From contig NZ_CP115607.1 of NCBI RefSeq assembly GCF_027797205.1, forward strand, positions 1,178,001-1,242,000: DNA of 64,000 nucleotides. Reading direction: 5' to 3'. Shown piece by piece: positions 1 to 9,326 of the stretch; the first letter of the stretch is position 1, and the number at the start of each line of letters is the position of its first letter. This stretch comes from Campylobacter sp. VBCF_01 NA2 (lineage in GTDB: Bacteria; Campylobacterota; Campylobacteria; Campylobacterales; Campylobacteraceae). A model generated the notes under the pieces. It worked only from the letters and a program-made list of their open reading frames with translations, ran no database searches and was not told where the DNA came from. The translations under genes were made by a program, and so were the position numbers.

Positions 1-2283
1 TAGTTGAGATACATTGACTGCGTCTGTATCAGCCTCACCAGCTTCGACATTGTGAATTTGATTTCCACCCATGCTAACATTGTTATCTGTAAGCTTGATA
101 ATTTTATCAGGGTCGGTATTATTAATGGTTAAGCCATTATTATTAACAAAAGTATTTCCAATTGTTAAATTTCCATCTTTTGTTAAATCAACAGCCTTAG
201 CAAGTTCAATAACTAGTTTTTCACCATCATTGATAACACCAATGTTGCCAGTAGTTAGTTGATCTTTACCAGCTTTATGGCTTCCTACAACTTCAAGAGT
301 TTCACCAAGTTTTTTGCTGATATTTTTATCAGTGCCTTCTAGGTAATTTCCACCAAATTTCAAACCATCATTAAGCGTAGCGATAGTCTCTTTCTTGCCA
401 TCTTCTGTTGTATAGACAATTCTTGTTTTTTCGTTTGTCTCTTTAACACCAGGTTCGCCTTTTTCAAGAGTAATATCAGCTTTAACTGCGTCATTACCAT
501 TTTTGCCATTTAAGCCGATAGTTCCATTGCCATCTTTTGCAGCAACAGTTACACCTGGATTACCATCTTTGTCGATAACTTTGATTTGACCATCTTCACC
601 AGGTTTGCCGTTTTCACCTTTTTCACCTATTGTTAGGTTATTAGCAAGTTTTAGGTCATAGGTGTTGTTATCTTCACCGCCATGAGTAAGTTTTAGGTTA
701 CCATCTGTGTATTGACCAGGGGTCTTAGGCGCTTCTGTGCCACCATTGACAGTAAGATAAGTTCTATTACCCTCGGCTGCTTCTTTTAGTTGAGATACAT
801 TGACTGCGTCTGTATCAGCCTCACCAGCTTCGACATTGTGAATTTGATTTCCACCCATGCTAACATTGTTATCTGTAAGCTTGATAATTTTATCAGGGTC
901 GGTATTATTAATGGTTAAGCCATTATTATTAACAAAAGTATTTCCAATTGTTAAATTTCCATCTTTTGTTAAATCAACAGCCTTAGCAAGTTCAATAACT
1001 AGTTTTTCACCATCATTGATAACACCAATGTTGCCAGTAGTTAGTTGATCTTTACCAGCTTTATGGCTTCCTACAACTTCAAGAGTTTCACCAAGTTTTT
1101 TGCTGATATTTTTATCAGTGCCTTCTAGGTAATTTCCACCAAATTTCAAACCATCATTAAGCGTAGCGATAGTCTCTTTCTTGCCATCTTCTGTTGTATA
1201 GACAATTCTTGTTTTTTCGTTTGTCTCTTTAACACCAGGTTCGCCTTTTTCAAGAGTAATATCAGCTTTAACTGCGTCATTACCATTTTTGCCATTTAAG
1301 CCGATAGTTCCATTGCCATCTTTTGCAGCAACAGTTACACCTGGATTACCATCTTTGTCGATAACTTTGATTTGACCATCTTCACCAGGTTTGCCGTTTT
1401 CACCTTTTTCACCTATTGTTAGGTTATTAGCAAGTTTTAGGTCATAGGTGTTGTTATCTTCACCGCCATGAGTAAGTTTTAGGTTACCATCTGTGTATTG
1501 ACCAGGGGTCTTAGGCGCTTCTGTGCCACCATTGACAGTAAGATAAGTTCTATTACCCTCGGCTGCTTCTTTTAGTTGAGATACATTGACTGCGTCTGTA
1601 TCAGCCTCACCAGCTTCGACATTGTGAATTTGATTTCCACCCATGCTAACATTGTTATCTGTAAGCTTGATAATTTTATCAGGGTCGGTATTATTAATGG
1701 TTAAGCCATTATTATTAACAAAAGTATTTCCAATTGTTAAATTTCCATCTTTTGTTAAATCAACAGCCTTAGCAAGTTCAATAACTAGTTTTTCACCATC
1801 ATTGATAACACCAATGTTGCCAGTAGTTAGTTGATCTTTACCAGCTTTATGGCTTCCTACAACTTCAAGAGTTTCACCAAGTTTTTTGCTGATATTTTTA
1901 TCAGTGCCTTCTAGGTAATTTCCACCAAATTTCAAACCATCATTAAGCGTAGCGATAGTCTCTTTCTTGCCATCTTCTGTTGTATAGACAATTCTTGTTT
2001 TTTCGTTTGTCTCTTTAACACCAGGTTCGCCTTTTTCAAGAGTAATATCAGCTTTAACTGCGTCATTACCATTTTTGCCATTTAAGCCGATAGTTCCATT
2101 GCCATCTTTTGCAGCAACAGTTACACCTGGATTACCATCTTTGTCGATAACTTTGATTTGACCATCTTCACCAGGTTTGCCGTTTTCACCTTTTTCACCT
2201 ATTGTTAGGTTATTAGCAAGTTTTAGGTCATAGGTGTTGTTATCTTCACCGCCATGAGTAAGTTTTAGGTTACCATCTGTGTA
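1..2283 (-). repeat. 786-bp perfect tandem repeats inside the adhesin stalk
   Basis: The sequence repeats with a period of exactly 786 bp (262 codons). Matching points are 1, 787 and 1573, and the copies look identical base for base until about 2283, where the last unit diverges into an older neck module. About 2.9 copies are visible and the array continues off the left edge. Each unit holds a collagen-like segment, a stalk segment and a neck motif with DTDAVNVSQLK. Being a multiple of three, gain or loss of units keeps the frame and changes stalk length. Confidence 0.97.
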
Positions 2284-5200
2284 AGTGCCGTCTGTCGGAG
2301 CGACTGTGCCACCATTGACAGTAACTTTTGTTTTATTACCCTCTACGCCTTTTTTCAACTGCCATACATTAACAGCATCAGTGTCATCTACGCCAGGTGC
2401 GACATTAGTCAATGTTACATTTTTATCATATATAGGCTCGCCCGCCTTGTTATATGAAACAAGAGTAATAGTGTCATTGTTATCACCACCTAGTTTGACA
2501 GGGACTTTCAAATCATAGTTTGTTGTCATATTATCATCGCTGCGTGTAGTAGCTATGATAACTGTGCCGTTTTTAGAAGTTACATTTGTATCTTTCGCGC
2601 TAAATTTAATGCCATACGCACTACTAGTTTCATTATTATCTTTGCTTAGCTCGACATACGAGATATCTACATTATCCCCAGCGATAAAGTCAAGACCAGT
2701 TTTATTATAATCCTCAGTGCCTACTGTGTGTTTGCCAAATGTAAGAGTTCCGTCATTGTTTGTGCCAGTGCCATTTTTGTCTATACCCACAGACCAAATT
2801 GTGCCAGCACCGCTCACTGCTCGTTTTAGTTGAGCGACATTGACTGCGTCTGTGTCCTCGCTACCAGCGGCTAAGCCTGTGATTTGGCGAGTGATATTTT
2901 TATCTATATTTCCGACTGCGATAGCATTTGCTGTGCCAATCCATACAGCATTATCAGGCATTTTTAAATTGTCCTTGCCTGCTGTTTTTGTTTGAACATC
3001 GTAGCCTTTATAAGTTCGGTTTTCATCGGAAGATGAAAGCGTAACTACATTATCTCTATTAGCTACCGAACCACTACCAAGCGCTATGGTATCAGCCACA
3101 GATACAGTCGCACCCTTGCCGATAGCAGCTGAATTCTCTGCCTTTCCCTCAATAATACCGCCTAATGCACCAAGTGCATTAGGAGCATAGACTTTCGAGC
3201 CATCGCCAAAAGCAGTTGAAAAATCGGCTGCCAATGAACCGTTATTATTCAAAATCCATTTTGCGATTTCTTTTCTTTGGTCTAAATCAGTAGCACCACT
3301 TTCGTTCCAAAGCCATTTTTCATCATTATCATATATGGTTACTATATTTCCTTCTTCATCTTTACCCTGCACAAAATAATAACCAGTATTAATCGTTACA
3401 CTCGGATCTCCCGGAGAAGGCACTTTTTCGATTTTAATTTCAATAGTTACATCAGTGTAATCTTTACCACCATAAGTCACCGTGCCTGCACTTACCAGAG
3501 ATTCTCTACCCCAAGCAGTCGAATTATCTCCTGCTGATTTAGTATGCGAACCCCAAGCGGTCGAACCTATACCGTAAGCCTCAGTATTAGAGCCCCAAGC
3601 AACGCTATTTTCAGAACTAGAAATAGTTCTGTAACCAAATGCAGTAGATTGGCTTCCTGTCGCTTGTGTTTCCATGCCAAATGCGGTTGCTCTCTTGCCA
3701 CTAGCTATGGTTTGATGTCCCCAAGCAGTAGCTCTTGTTCCGCTAGCAATAGTTCTATAACCAAACGCAGTAGAATTGTCTCCACTAGCATTGGTTCCCT
3801 CGCCAAAAGCAGTAGCGTTTTTACCGGCGACTATTTTATTTATACTGCTCATCATCATGCCGCGATTCATATAATATAATTCGCCGTTTTCAGCTCTGCG
3901 ATCCTTGCTACTTGCTTGCGCATCAAATCCTTCTACATAAGTACCATCTTCCTTCATAAGCACCCATGCCACAACTTCTGTACCATCTTTTAATTTGATT
4001 GTTTTTTGGATAGGAGTAACATCTTTATTATCATATTGATATTTTACTCCAGCATGCGTAGCTTCACCAAATGCAGTAGATTGATCTCCGCCAGCAATCG
4101 TATTAGAACCAAATGCAGTAGCATTTTGACCTCCTGCGACAGGCACAGAGGTTGTTTCCATGTGCGAACCTACTTCGATTTGAGCATCTTGCTCTAACTT
4201 GTAACCCCAATTATAAAAGTCTCTTCCAACGCAATCTTTGCCACCAGTTTTTTTACCATTTTCCACAAAATAAAATGCATAATTACTACAATCACTATGT
4301 GTTCCAATATATCCGCTTTGGTTATAACCTGCGCTTGCTTGATTATTAGAACGACGATAAATATCGTGTGTCTCATAATCAGCTACTTGTATTCTTGCTT
4401 CTTGCACATATCCACCAGCACTTACGCCTGTGCCCCAAGTCATAGCATTTTCACCAGTAGCAGTAGTTCCCATAAACGCAGTAGAGTTATCACCATTAGC
4501 TTGTGAATTTGCACCAATTGCTACGGCGTTTGTGCCAGTAGCTTGTGCAGAAGTAGCAGGAGCGCCTGCTACACCGTTTATGTGTATATATGGGCTTACT
4601 ATTTTATCATCATCGATTCTTACGACTCTGTTGTCGCTAGTGATACTACCGCCACTTGGCAAATTCTCTATCACAGAGTATAGTTGGCTTCCATTTATTG
4701 CGTCTGTGCTAGCAGCAGAGATCAGACCAGCGGCGACATTTTGGATTCTGCGTGGAGCTGTGGCGTTGCCTATGCTCACTACGCCAGTAGGTATAGCACC
4801 TGCAAAGCTTAATTTGTTTGCCGCAATCTTTCCTATCGCGACAGAATTTGTAGAGTATGTATCCATACTAGCCGAGGTATCACCTGTCACATACGCTGCA
4901 CCATCGCCAAGAAATACAGAATTTCCAATAGTAGTTTGGACATTATTACCCAAAATAAATGTTTTGTCGTCGCTGTCTTTGATTTTATTATTATTACCTA
5001 TGGCATAGCTATCATCACCGTCGATATTGCTCGGATCGCCAAACACACCTGAGCGATCGCCAGTTACGGTATTATTGCTACCCATAGCAATAGAACTTTT
5101 ACCGCTTACGGTATTATTAAAACCATGAGCGATAGATTTATTGCCATCTATGGTTACGGTATTACCAGAACCCACAGCGAAAGATTCCGACGCTAATGCT

Positions 5201-7338
5201 TTGTTTTCATAACCAAGAGCAGCTGATTTTTCAGCACCAGCTACATTTCTCATACCAGCAGCAACAGAATTTTTCTTAGTAGCGTTGTTTTCTGAACCCA
5301 GCACCATAGAATTCAAACCAGTCGCATTGTTTTCTGAACCGATAGCTAGGGTATTTGCAACCCAAGCCTCATTTCTGATACCAAATGCGGTTGAATTTGC
5401 ATCCCACGCTATATTTCCTCCACCCACAGCAATAGCACCATTGCCATGAGCATAGTTTTTTAGACCTACGGCTGAACTAGTGTTACCATCTGCGGTATTT
5501 TCTAAACCGACGGTAATAGTATTTTCGTTTTTGTTTGTATTATAGTAACCAGCTGAGATAGAGAAGTTAGAGTCAAACATCCTATTGCGGTTACCTAATG
5601 CCATAGCATTTTGAGAGTGCTCGTCGATATAGTTTATTACACCGATTGCAGTAGAATTCGTGTCATAGACTTTATTTTCTACACCGATTGTGGTAGAGAG
5701 GTGACCCGCAGAGATATTGCTTACACCGATAGCGTTAGAGGCGATACCGCTAGCTGTATTTGTGAAACCTAGTGCATTAGAGAAAGTGCCTGTCGCAATA
5801 GAACTTTGACCGATAGCCATGGAAGCCAAACCACCAGATAATGTAGCTAAATAACCAACATTATTTTTCCAAGCAATTTTGCCATCGTTATTAAATGCGC
5901 TTTGTAGCATATTTGTTCTTTCGGATGCAACACCGTTTCCACCAAGCTCTTCTATATACGCTGTGATTAAATCGTATTTATTATTCGGATTATCAGTTCT
6001 GTTGTTGTCTTGTTCTTTACCAATATCATCACCACCGATAGCGATAGAGCCATACCCGATGGCGACAGTATTAGCACCAAGTGCAATTGTTTGCGAACCG
6101 ATAGCCTTAGCTTGCGTTCCGATAGCTACGCTTTGCCCAGCATTATCAGATCTTTTTGATAAATCTTTTGCGATAGCTAGGTATCCAATAGCGACATTAC
6201 CTTGCCCGGTTGCACCACCATCAGCCAAAGACTGTGCGCCTATGGCGACCGCTCCTTTGCCAATGGCATTAGCTCCGCCAACTTCTATTTTCCTTATTGC
6301 TTTGCCATTATCATAAACTTCATAACCACCTAAATCTCCGTTATTATATAAGCCATATTCAGTCCTATCTCCACCACCGATAGCTACGGTTCCGGCATCT
6401 TTTGCAAATGTATTTTTACCTATGGCTGTGCTTCTGTCACCCGAAGCTTGTGCCTTGCTACCAAGAGCGATAGTATTATCGGCAGCAGCTATCGAATTGT
6501 GACCTATTGATACCTGATCATCTCCACTACCCTTAGCAATATAAGCAACGGAAGAAATGTTACCGCCAAGTAATGTGCCGTTATTTTTATTATTATCTAT
6601 AAACTGATTGATATTCTTAGTTACCTCTTCGGCATTATCACCAACCCAATATCTCCTATGATTTACCATATCGCCGTTATTATTGCCATCCGCATAATTT
6701 TCTCCACTGATAAAAGAATAGGTTCGAAGTAAATCTGCGCGTTTGGTTCCACTTACGATTCCGTCATCTCCCCTAGTAGCACCATCTTGATATAAATCTA
6801 AATCTCTATCCAAACCACCGACTTTAACAAATCCACTAGCAGTTTGATAACCTAAATAGTAATAAGTCTTTGTCGCAGTGCTTAGACCCATGGCTTGCAT
6901 TTCTGCTTGTGTATAAGCCTTGGCTACTAATTTTGTCAATTCACCACTATTGATATAGCTGGCAATAATTTTAATTTGTGCCGTATCGCTTCCTCCAGCC
7001 TGAGCATCTTTGCCGACTGCAACAGCATTATTTGACTCCACAGTAACACCATCGCCGAATGCAATGACTCCCTCACCCGAAACTACCTGATTTTCACCAT
7101 CTATAATATTGCGAGCATACAGACCCTCTGGTGCAAATGGCGCACTGATAGCCACTATCGTAGCTAGCGACATAGCCAGCCGTCCCAGAGCAGGCGCGCT
7201 CGCTATCTTGCCAATGCTTGAAAAAATCGTGCTACCGAACCCCTCGCGCACAGTTTTTTCGCCACTGTGTCCCTTAGCGATCTCGCTAACGACCTTGACG
7301 CCGTGTGAGCTCCTTTTGAGCTTATAGACCTTGTTCAT
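1..7338 (-). CDS. Giant YadA-like trimeric autotransporter adhesin, C-terminus outside the window
   Basis: An open frame of 2446 codons runs off the left edge; several parts were translated by hand without meeting a stop. It starts at ATG 7338 after AAGGAG. The N-terminus begins MNKVYKLKRSSHGVKVVSEI, the extended signal peptide region (ESPR) seen in large type V secreted proteins, followed by a hydrophobic signal core and a cleavage-like site near residue 69. From about residue 75 to 1450 it shows short YadA-head modules of the form AxAxGxxAxAxG. From about residue 1480 it has stalk and neck modules with DAVNVxQLK, then 262-residue perfect tandem repeats that also contain collagen-like GEKGENGKPGEDG stretches. 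The C-terminal YadA anchor barrel is expected beyond position 1. The likely role is trimeric surface adhesion to host cells or matrix (known for the family); the ligand is unknown. Confidence 0.93.
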   Translation of the reverse strand, partial: MNKVYKLKRSSHGVKVVSEIAKGHSGEKTVREGFGSTIFSSIGKIASAPALGRLAMSLATIVAISAPFAPEGLYARNIIDGENQVVSGEGVIAFGDGVTVESNNAVAVGKDAQAGGSDTAQIKIIASYINSGELTKLVAKAYTQAEMQAMGLSTATKTYYYLGYQTASGFVKVGGLDRDLDLYQDGATRGDDGIVSGTKRADLLRTYSFISGENYADGNNNGDMVNHRRYWVGDNAEEVTKNINQFIDNNKNNGTLLGGNISSVAYIAKGSGDDQVSIGHNSIAAADNTIALGSKAQASGDRSTAIGKNTFAKDAGTVAIGGGDRTEYGLYNNGDLGGYEVYDNGKAIRKIEVGGANAIGKGAVAIGAQSLADGGATGQGNVAIGYLAIAKDLSKRSDNAGQSVAIGTQAKAIGSQTIALGANTVAIGYGSIAIGGDDIGKEQDNNRTDNPNNKYDLITAYIEELGGNGVASERTNMLQSAFNNDGKIAWKNNVGYLATLSGGLASMAIGQSSIATGTFSNALGFTNTASGIASNAIGVSNISAGHLSTTIGVENKVYDTNSTAIGVINYIDEHSQNAMALGNRNRMFDSNFSISAGYYNTNKNENTITVGLENTADGNTSSAVGLKNYAHGNGAIAVGGGNIAWDANSTAFGIRNEAWVANTLAIGSENNATGLNSMVLGSENNATKKNSVAAGMRNVAGAEKSAALGYENKALASESFAVGSGNTVTIDGNKSIAHGFNNTVSGKSSIAMGSNNTVTGDRSGVFGDPSNIDGDDSYAIGNNNKIKDSDDKTFILGNNVQTTIGNSVFLGDGAAYVTGDTSASMDTYSTNSVAIGKIAANKLSFAGAIPTGVVSIGNATAPRRIQNVAAGLISAASTDAINGSQLYSVIENLPSGGSITSDNRVVRIDDDKIVSPYIHINGVAGAPATSAQATGTNAVAIGANSQANGDNSTAFMGTTATGENAMTWGTGVSAGGYVQEARIQVADYETHDIYRRSNNQASAGYNQSGYIGTHSDCSNYAFYFVENGKKTGGKDCVGRDFYNWGYKLEQDAQIEVGSHMETTSVPVAGGQNATAFGSNTIAGGDQSTAFGEATHAGVKYQYDNKDVTPIQKTIKLKDGTEVVAWVLMKEDGTYVEGFDAQASSKDRRAENGELYYMNRGMMMSSINKIVAGKNATAFGEGTNASGDNSTAFGYRTIASGTRATAWGHQTIASGKRATAFGMETQATGSQSTAFGYRTISSSENSVAWGSNTEAYGIGSTAWGSHTKSAGDNSTAWGRESLVSAGTVTYGGKDYTDVTIEIKIEKVPSPGDPSVTINTGYYFVQGKDEEGNIVTIYDNDEKWLWNESGATDLDQRKEIAKWILNNNGSLAADFSTAFGDGSKVYAPNALGALGGIIEGKAENSAAIGKGATVSVADTIALGSGSVANRDNVVTLSSSDENRTYKGYDVQTKTAGKDNLKMPDNAVWIGTANAIAVGNIDKNITRQITGLAAGSEDTDAVNVAQLKRAVSGAGTIWSVGIDKNGTGTNNDGTLTFGKHTVGTEDYNKTGLDFIAGDNVDISYVELSKDNNETSSAYGIKFSAKDTNVTSKNGTVIIATTRSDDNMTTNYDLKVPVKLGGDNNDTITLVSYNKAGEPIYDKNVTLTNVAPGVDDTDAVNVWQLKKGVEGNKTKVTVNGGTVAPTDGTYTDGNLKLTHGGEDNNTYDLKLANNLTIGEKGENGKPGEDGQIKVIDKDGNPGVTVAAKDGNGTIGLNGKNGNDAVKADITLEKGEPGVKETNEKTRIVYTTEDGKKETIATLNDGLKFGGNYLEGTDKNISKKLGETLEVVGSHKAGKDQLTTGNIGVINDGEKLVIELAKAVDLTKDGNLTIGNTFVNNNGLTINNTDPDKIIKLTDNNVSMGGNQIHNVEAGEADTDAVNVSQLKEAAEGNRTYLTVNGGTEAPKTPGQYTDGNLKLTHGGEDNNTYDLKLANNLTIGEKGENGKPGEDGQIKVIDKDGNPGVTVAAKDGNGTIGLNGKNGNDAVKADITLEKGEPGVKETNEKTRIVYTTEDGKKETIATLNDGLKFGGNYLEGTDKNISKKLGETLEVVGSHKAGKDQLTTGNIGVINDGEKLVIELAKAVDLTKDGNLTIGNTFVNNNGLTINNTDPDKIIKLTDNNVSMGGNQIHNVEAGEADTDAVNVSQLKEAAEGNRTYLTVNGGTEAPKTPGQYTDGNLKLTHGGEDNNTYDLKLANNLTIGEKGENGKPGEDGQIKVIDKDGNPGVTVAAKDGNGTIGLNGKNGNDAVKADITLEKGEPGVKETNEKTRIVYTTEDGKKETIATLNDGLKFGGNYLEGTDKNISKKLGETLEVVGSHKAGKDQLTTGNIGVINDGEKLVIELAKAVDLTKDGNLTIGNTFVNNNGLTINNTDPDKIIKLTDNNVSMGGNQIHNVEAGEADTDAVNVSQL

Positions 7339-7408
7339 GAAAAACTCCTTTTTTCTGCGAACTTAATCGCAAAATGTGATAAATAACTCCGTATTTTAAC
7401 TCTTTAAA

Positions 7409-7427
7409 AATTAAACGAAGTTTAATT
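7409..7427. promoter_or_regulatory. Palindrome upstream of the adhesin gene
   Basis: AATTAAAC, GAA, GTTTAATT forms an 8-bp inverted repeat about 70 bp upstream of the adhesin start. On the minus strand it lies just upstream of a TTAAAAT box near 7394-7400 that could be a -10 element. This fits an operator or a small transcription-stop hairpin; no regulator can be named from sequence. Confidence 0.35.
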
Positions 7428-7549
7428 ACACATTTGTAAAGGATAAAATTTATCGCCGTTTTTTTTTGCGCCGTCTTTGGGGGAAATTTGGGGGGTTGTG
7501 AGTGCGAGAATTTTCGCTCGATATGTCATTTTTGAGAATTTGCCTAATC

Positions 7550-7702
7550 TGTCATTGCGAGCGTAGCGAAGCAATCCAGAAAAATTTAGAGAGAATTCTA
7601 AAAATTTGTCAAAATTCATTTGATAATTTGAAATTTATCTGTGAATTAAAATTTTTTAGAATTTCCCTGGATTGCTTCGTCGCTTCGCTCCTCGCAATGA
7701 CA
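7550..7702. repeat. MITE-like inverted-repeat element, copy A
   Basis: The left arm (7550-7579, starting TGTCATTGCGAG and ending GCAATCCAG) is inverted at 7667-7702 (CTGGATTGCTTCG to CTCGCAATGACA). About 85 bp of AT-rich DNA lies between the arms. Copies with the same arms and a related interior lie at 8067-8207, 43870-44032 and 52936-53087. There is no transposase inside. The remaining part of 7339-7748 holds only the adhesin leader, a run of nine T near 7460 and loose partial arms. Confidence 0.8.
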
Positions 7703-7748
7703 AATCAGGCGAATTTTGATATACTTTACAAAAAATGAAGGCAAAAAT

Positions 7749-8033
7749 TTGAAACAATACTTCGTTTATATCCTTTTTAACGAACGAAACGGCACTTTGT
7801 ATATCGGCGTAACAAATGATTTAAAACGCAGAATCTACGAGCACAAAAACAAAATTTTCAAAGGTTTTACCGAAAAATATGGCGTGGATAAACTCGGGTA
7901 TTTTGAGAGTTGCGATAGCGTAGAGAGTGCGATTTTGCGCGAAAAACAGCTAAAAGGCGGAAGCAGAAAACAAAAACTAGCTTTGATTGAAAGCGTAAAT
8001 CCATTTTGGAAAGATTTGTATTATGAGATTTGA
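7749..8033 (+). CDS. Small GIY-YIG nuclease-fold protein
   Basis: This is a 94-residue protein starting at TTG 7749. GAAGG at 7737-7741 lies seven bases upstream, which favours this start over the in-frame TTG at 7716 that has no ribosome site. The GIY-YIG core is clear: YFVYIL near the N-terminus, then GTLYIGVTNDLKRRIYEHK with the conserved Tyr and Arg, then a Glu in the ILREKQLKGGSR stretch. The length matches the single-domain UPF0213-like family, whose cellular role is poorly known; members are small DNA or RNA endonuclease-fold proteins. It sits between two inverted-repeat elements (7550-7702 and 8067-8207), with no other partner gene. Confidence 0.85.
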   Translation: MKQYFVYILFNERNGTLYIGVTNDLKRRIYEHKNKIFKGFTEKYGVDKLGYFESCDSVESAILREKQLKGGSRKQKLALIESVNPFWKDLYYEI

Positions 8034-8066
8034 ATTTTGTCATTGCGAAGCAATTTTTGCTCGATA

Positions 8067-8207
8067 TGTCATTGCGAGAAATACGAAGTATTTCGAAGCA
8101 ATCCAGGGAAATTTAAAGAGAATTCGAAATTTATAAAATTTATTTGATAATTGAAATTTATTGGAATTTCTCTGGATTGCTTCGTCGCTTCGCTCCTCGC
8201 AATGACA
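8067..8207. repeat. MITE-like inverted-repeat element, copy B
   Basis: The left arm starts TGTCATTGCGAGAAA and reaches GCAATCCAGG near 8107; the right arm (CTGGATTGCTTCGTCGC to CTCGCAATGACA) ends at 8207. The interior resembles copy A (TTTATTTGATAATTGAAATTTATTGG against the corresponding part of A only loosely). A further half arm, TGTCATTGCGAAGCAA, lies at 8038-8053. Confidence 0.75.
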
Positions 8208-8304
8208 AATCAAGGCAAATTTACTTTGCTTTTGCAATGACAATAGCATACAAAAATCTCGGGGCAGTGTTTAGAAGTTGCGCTAGCGGAAAAAAATGCG
8301 AAAT

Positions 8305-8331
8305 AAAAAAGCCTAGACGCAAGGTCTAGGC
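8305..8331 (-). terminator. Rho-independent terminator reading leftward
   Basis: GCCTAGAC, GCAAG, GTCTAGGC forms an 8-bp stem; read on the minus strand it is followed by TTTTTT (8305-8310). It is the first good terminator downstream of the PAS gene that ends at 8664, though about 330 bp away. A very similar stem (GCCTAGC..GCTAGGC) closes the giant gene at 46031-46058. Confidence 0.65.
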
Positions 8332-8339
8332 AAAGGGGG

Positions 8340-8660
8340 AAATGAAATTTAAATTTCAAACAAAATTTCAAGTAAAATTTTAAGCTATAAGCCCAAAATT
8401 TTAATCGTAAATTTAAACAAAATTTCAAATAATCAAAATTTCAATCACAAATTTAAGCGACCAAAATTTAAAACAAAAATTTGAATAATCAAAATTCCAA
8501 TCGCAAATTTAAATAACTAAAATTTCAATCATAAAATTTAAAACAAAAATTTAAATAATCAAAATTTCAATCAAAATTTCAATCAAAAATTTAAAAAACT
8601 AAAATTTAAACAATCAAAATTCACAATCAACGCAAATTTAAATCATCAAATTTCAAGCCA
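8340..8660. repeat. AT-rich degenerate tandem repeat tract
   Basis: About 320 bp of quasi-periodic DNA is built from AATCAAAATTTCAATC and AAATTTAAA-like words that recur every 15-35 bases with small changes. There is no credible reading frame on either strand. It lies between the PAS gene and its likely terminator, so it would be transcribed as a long 3' untranslated region. Origin by slippage of short AT words is an inference. Confidence 0.6.
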
Positions 8661-8663
8661 AAT

Positions 8664-9230
8664 TTAGCCAAAAAGCTTCCTCATCGCCTTGAAAAACAGC
8701 GCAGTAATCGGGTTTGACTTGCCAGTAATGCGCACAATCCAGCTCTCATAAGTCTCGCCTTGTTTTTTGAGATACTCGTTTAGCAGCGCCTCGCTAGCCT
8801 CCATACCGCCTTGCTCCTCTGCGGCGAGAAGCTTTTTATACAGCGGTTCGACGATGTCGATAGCAGCGCGTGGCGGGGCTTTGCGATAGGCTGTGTATTC
8901 GACAATCTCGCCTGTGGCGGGGTCTTTTTTAGGGATAAATTCGGTCATGACCCAGTAGTAACTGCCGTCTTTGGCCATATTTTTGACGACTGCGACGAAA
9001 TCGCGACCCTTTTGGATTGTATCCCACATGAGCTTAAACGCGATTTTTGGCATATCTGGGTGGCGGATTATGTTGTGTGGCTGACCGAGTAGCTCCTCGA
9101 CGCTATACCCGCAAATAGCGCAAAAATACACATTGCCAAATGTGATGATACCCTTAGGATCGGTGCGCGAGACGATATACCTGCCCGGATCTAGCTTGAT
9201 TTCGTTGTTTTTAGGGGTTGGTCTTGGCAT
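8664..9230 (-). CDS. Aer/CetB-like PAS sensor protein
   Basis: The product is 188 residues, starting at ATG 9230 after AAAGGA. Residues about 18-125 form a PAS domain with the Aer-type signature: GYSVEELLGQPHNIIRHPDM, then YYWVMTEFIPKKD. In Aer and Campylobacter CetB this PAS type binds FAD and reports electron-transport or redox state to the chemotaxis machinery. There is no membrane segment, HAMP or methyl-accepting domain, as in CetB. In C. jejuni cetB is next to cetA (the transducer); no cetA partner is adjacent here. The C-terminal 60 residues are helical and may be the docking segment. Function as an energy-taxis sensor is inferred from the family. Confidence 0.82.
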   Translation of the reverse strand: MPRPTPKNNEIKLDPGRYIVSRTDPKGIITFGNVYFCAICGYSVEELLGQPHNIIRHPDMPKIAFKLMWDTIQKGRDFVAVVKNMAKDGSYYWVMTEFIPKKDPATGEIVEYTAYRKAPPRAAIDIVEPLYKKLLAAEEQGGMEASEALLNEYLKKQGETYESWIVRITGKSNPITALFFKAMRKLFG

Positions 9231-9326
9231 TTTTTTCCTTTACGATAAAATTTCTCTCAATTTTACAAAGTGATTTATAAAATTTAACTTAAAATAAAAA
9301 AACAACAATAATATTATGTGAAAAAT

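Noticed and set aside
1-2283. A CRISPR or satellite array
   Set aside because: The repeat units are 786 bp, have no spacers and are in-frame coding sequence of the adhesin.
71-6316. Plus-strand open frames such as 4430-5008 (192 aa), 5879-6316 and three identical 63-aa frames
   Set aside because: They are antisense shadows of the adhesin gene. The identical ones just reflect the 786-bp repeats.
7455-7468. Run of nine T as a phase-variation tract
   Set aside because: It lies in non-coding DNA more than 100 bp upstream of the adhesin start, outside its likely promoter, so on-off switching is not supported.
7422-8249. Minus-strand frames of 65 and 69 aa inside the repeat elements
   Set aside because: They read through inverted-repeat arms, have no ribosome site and resemble no protein.
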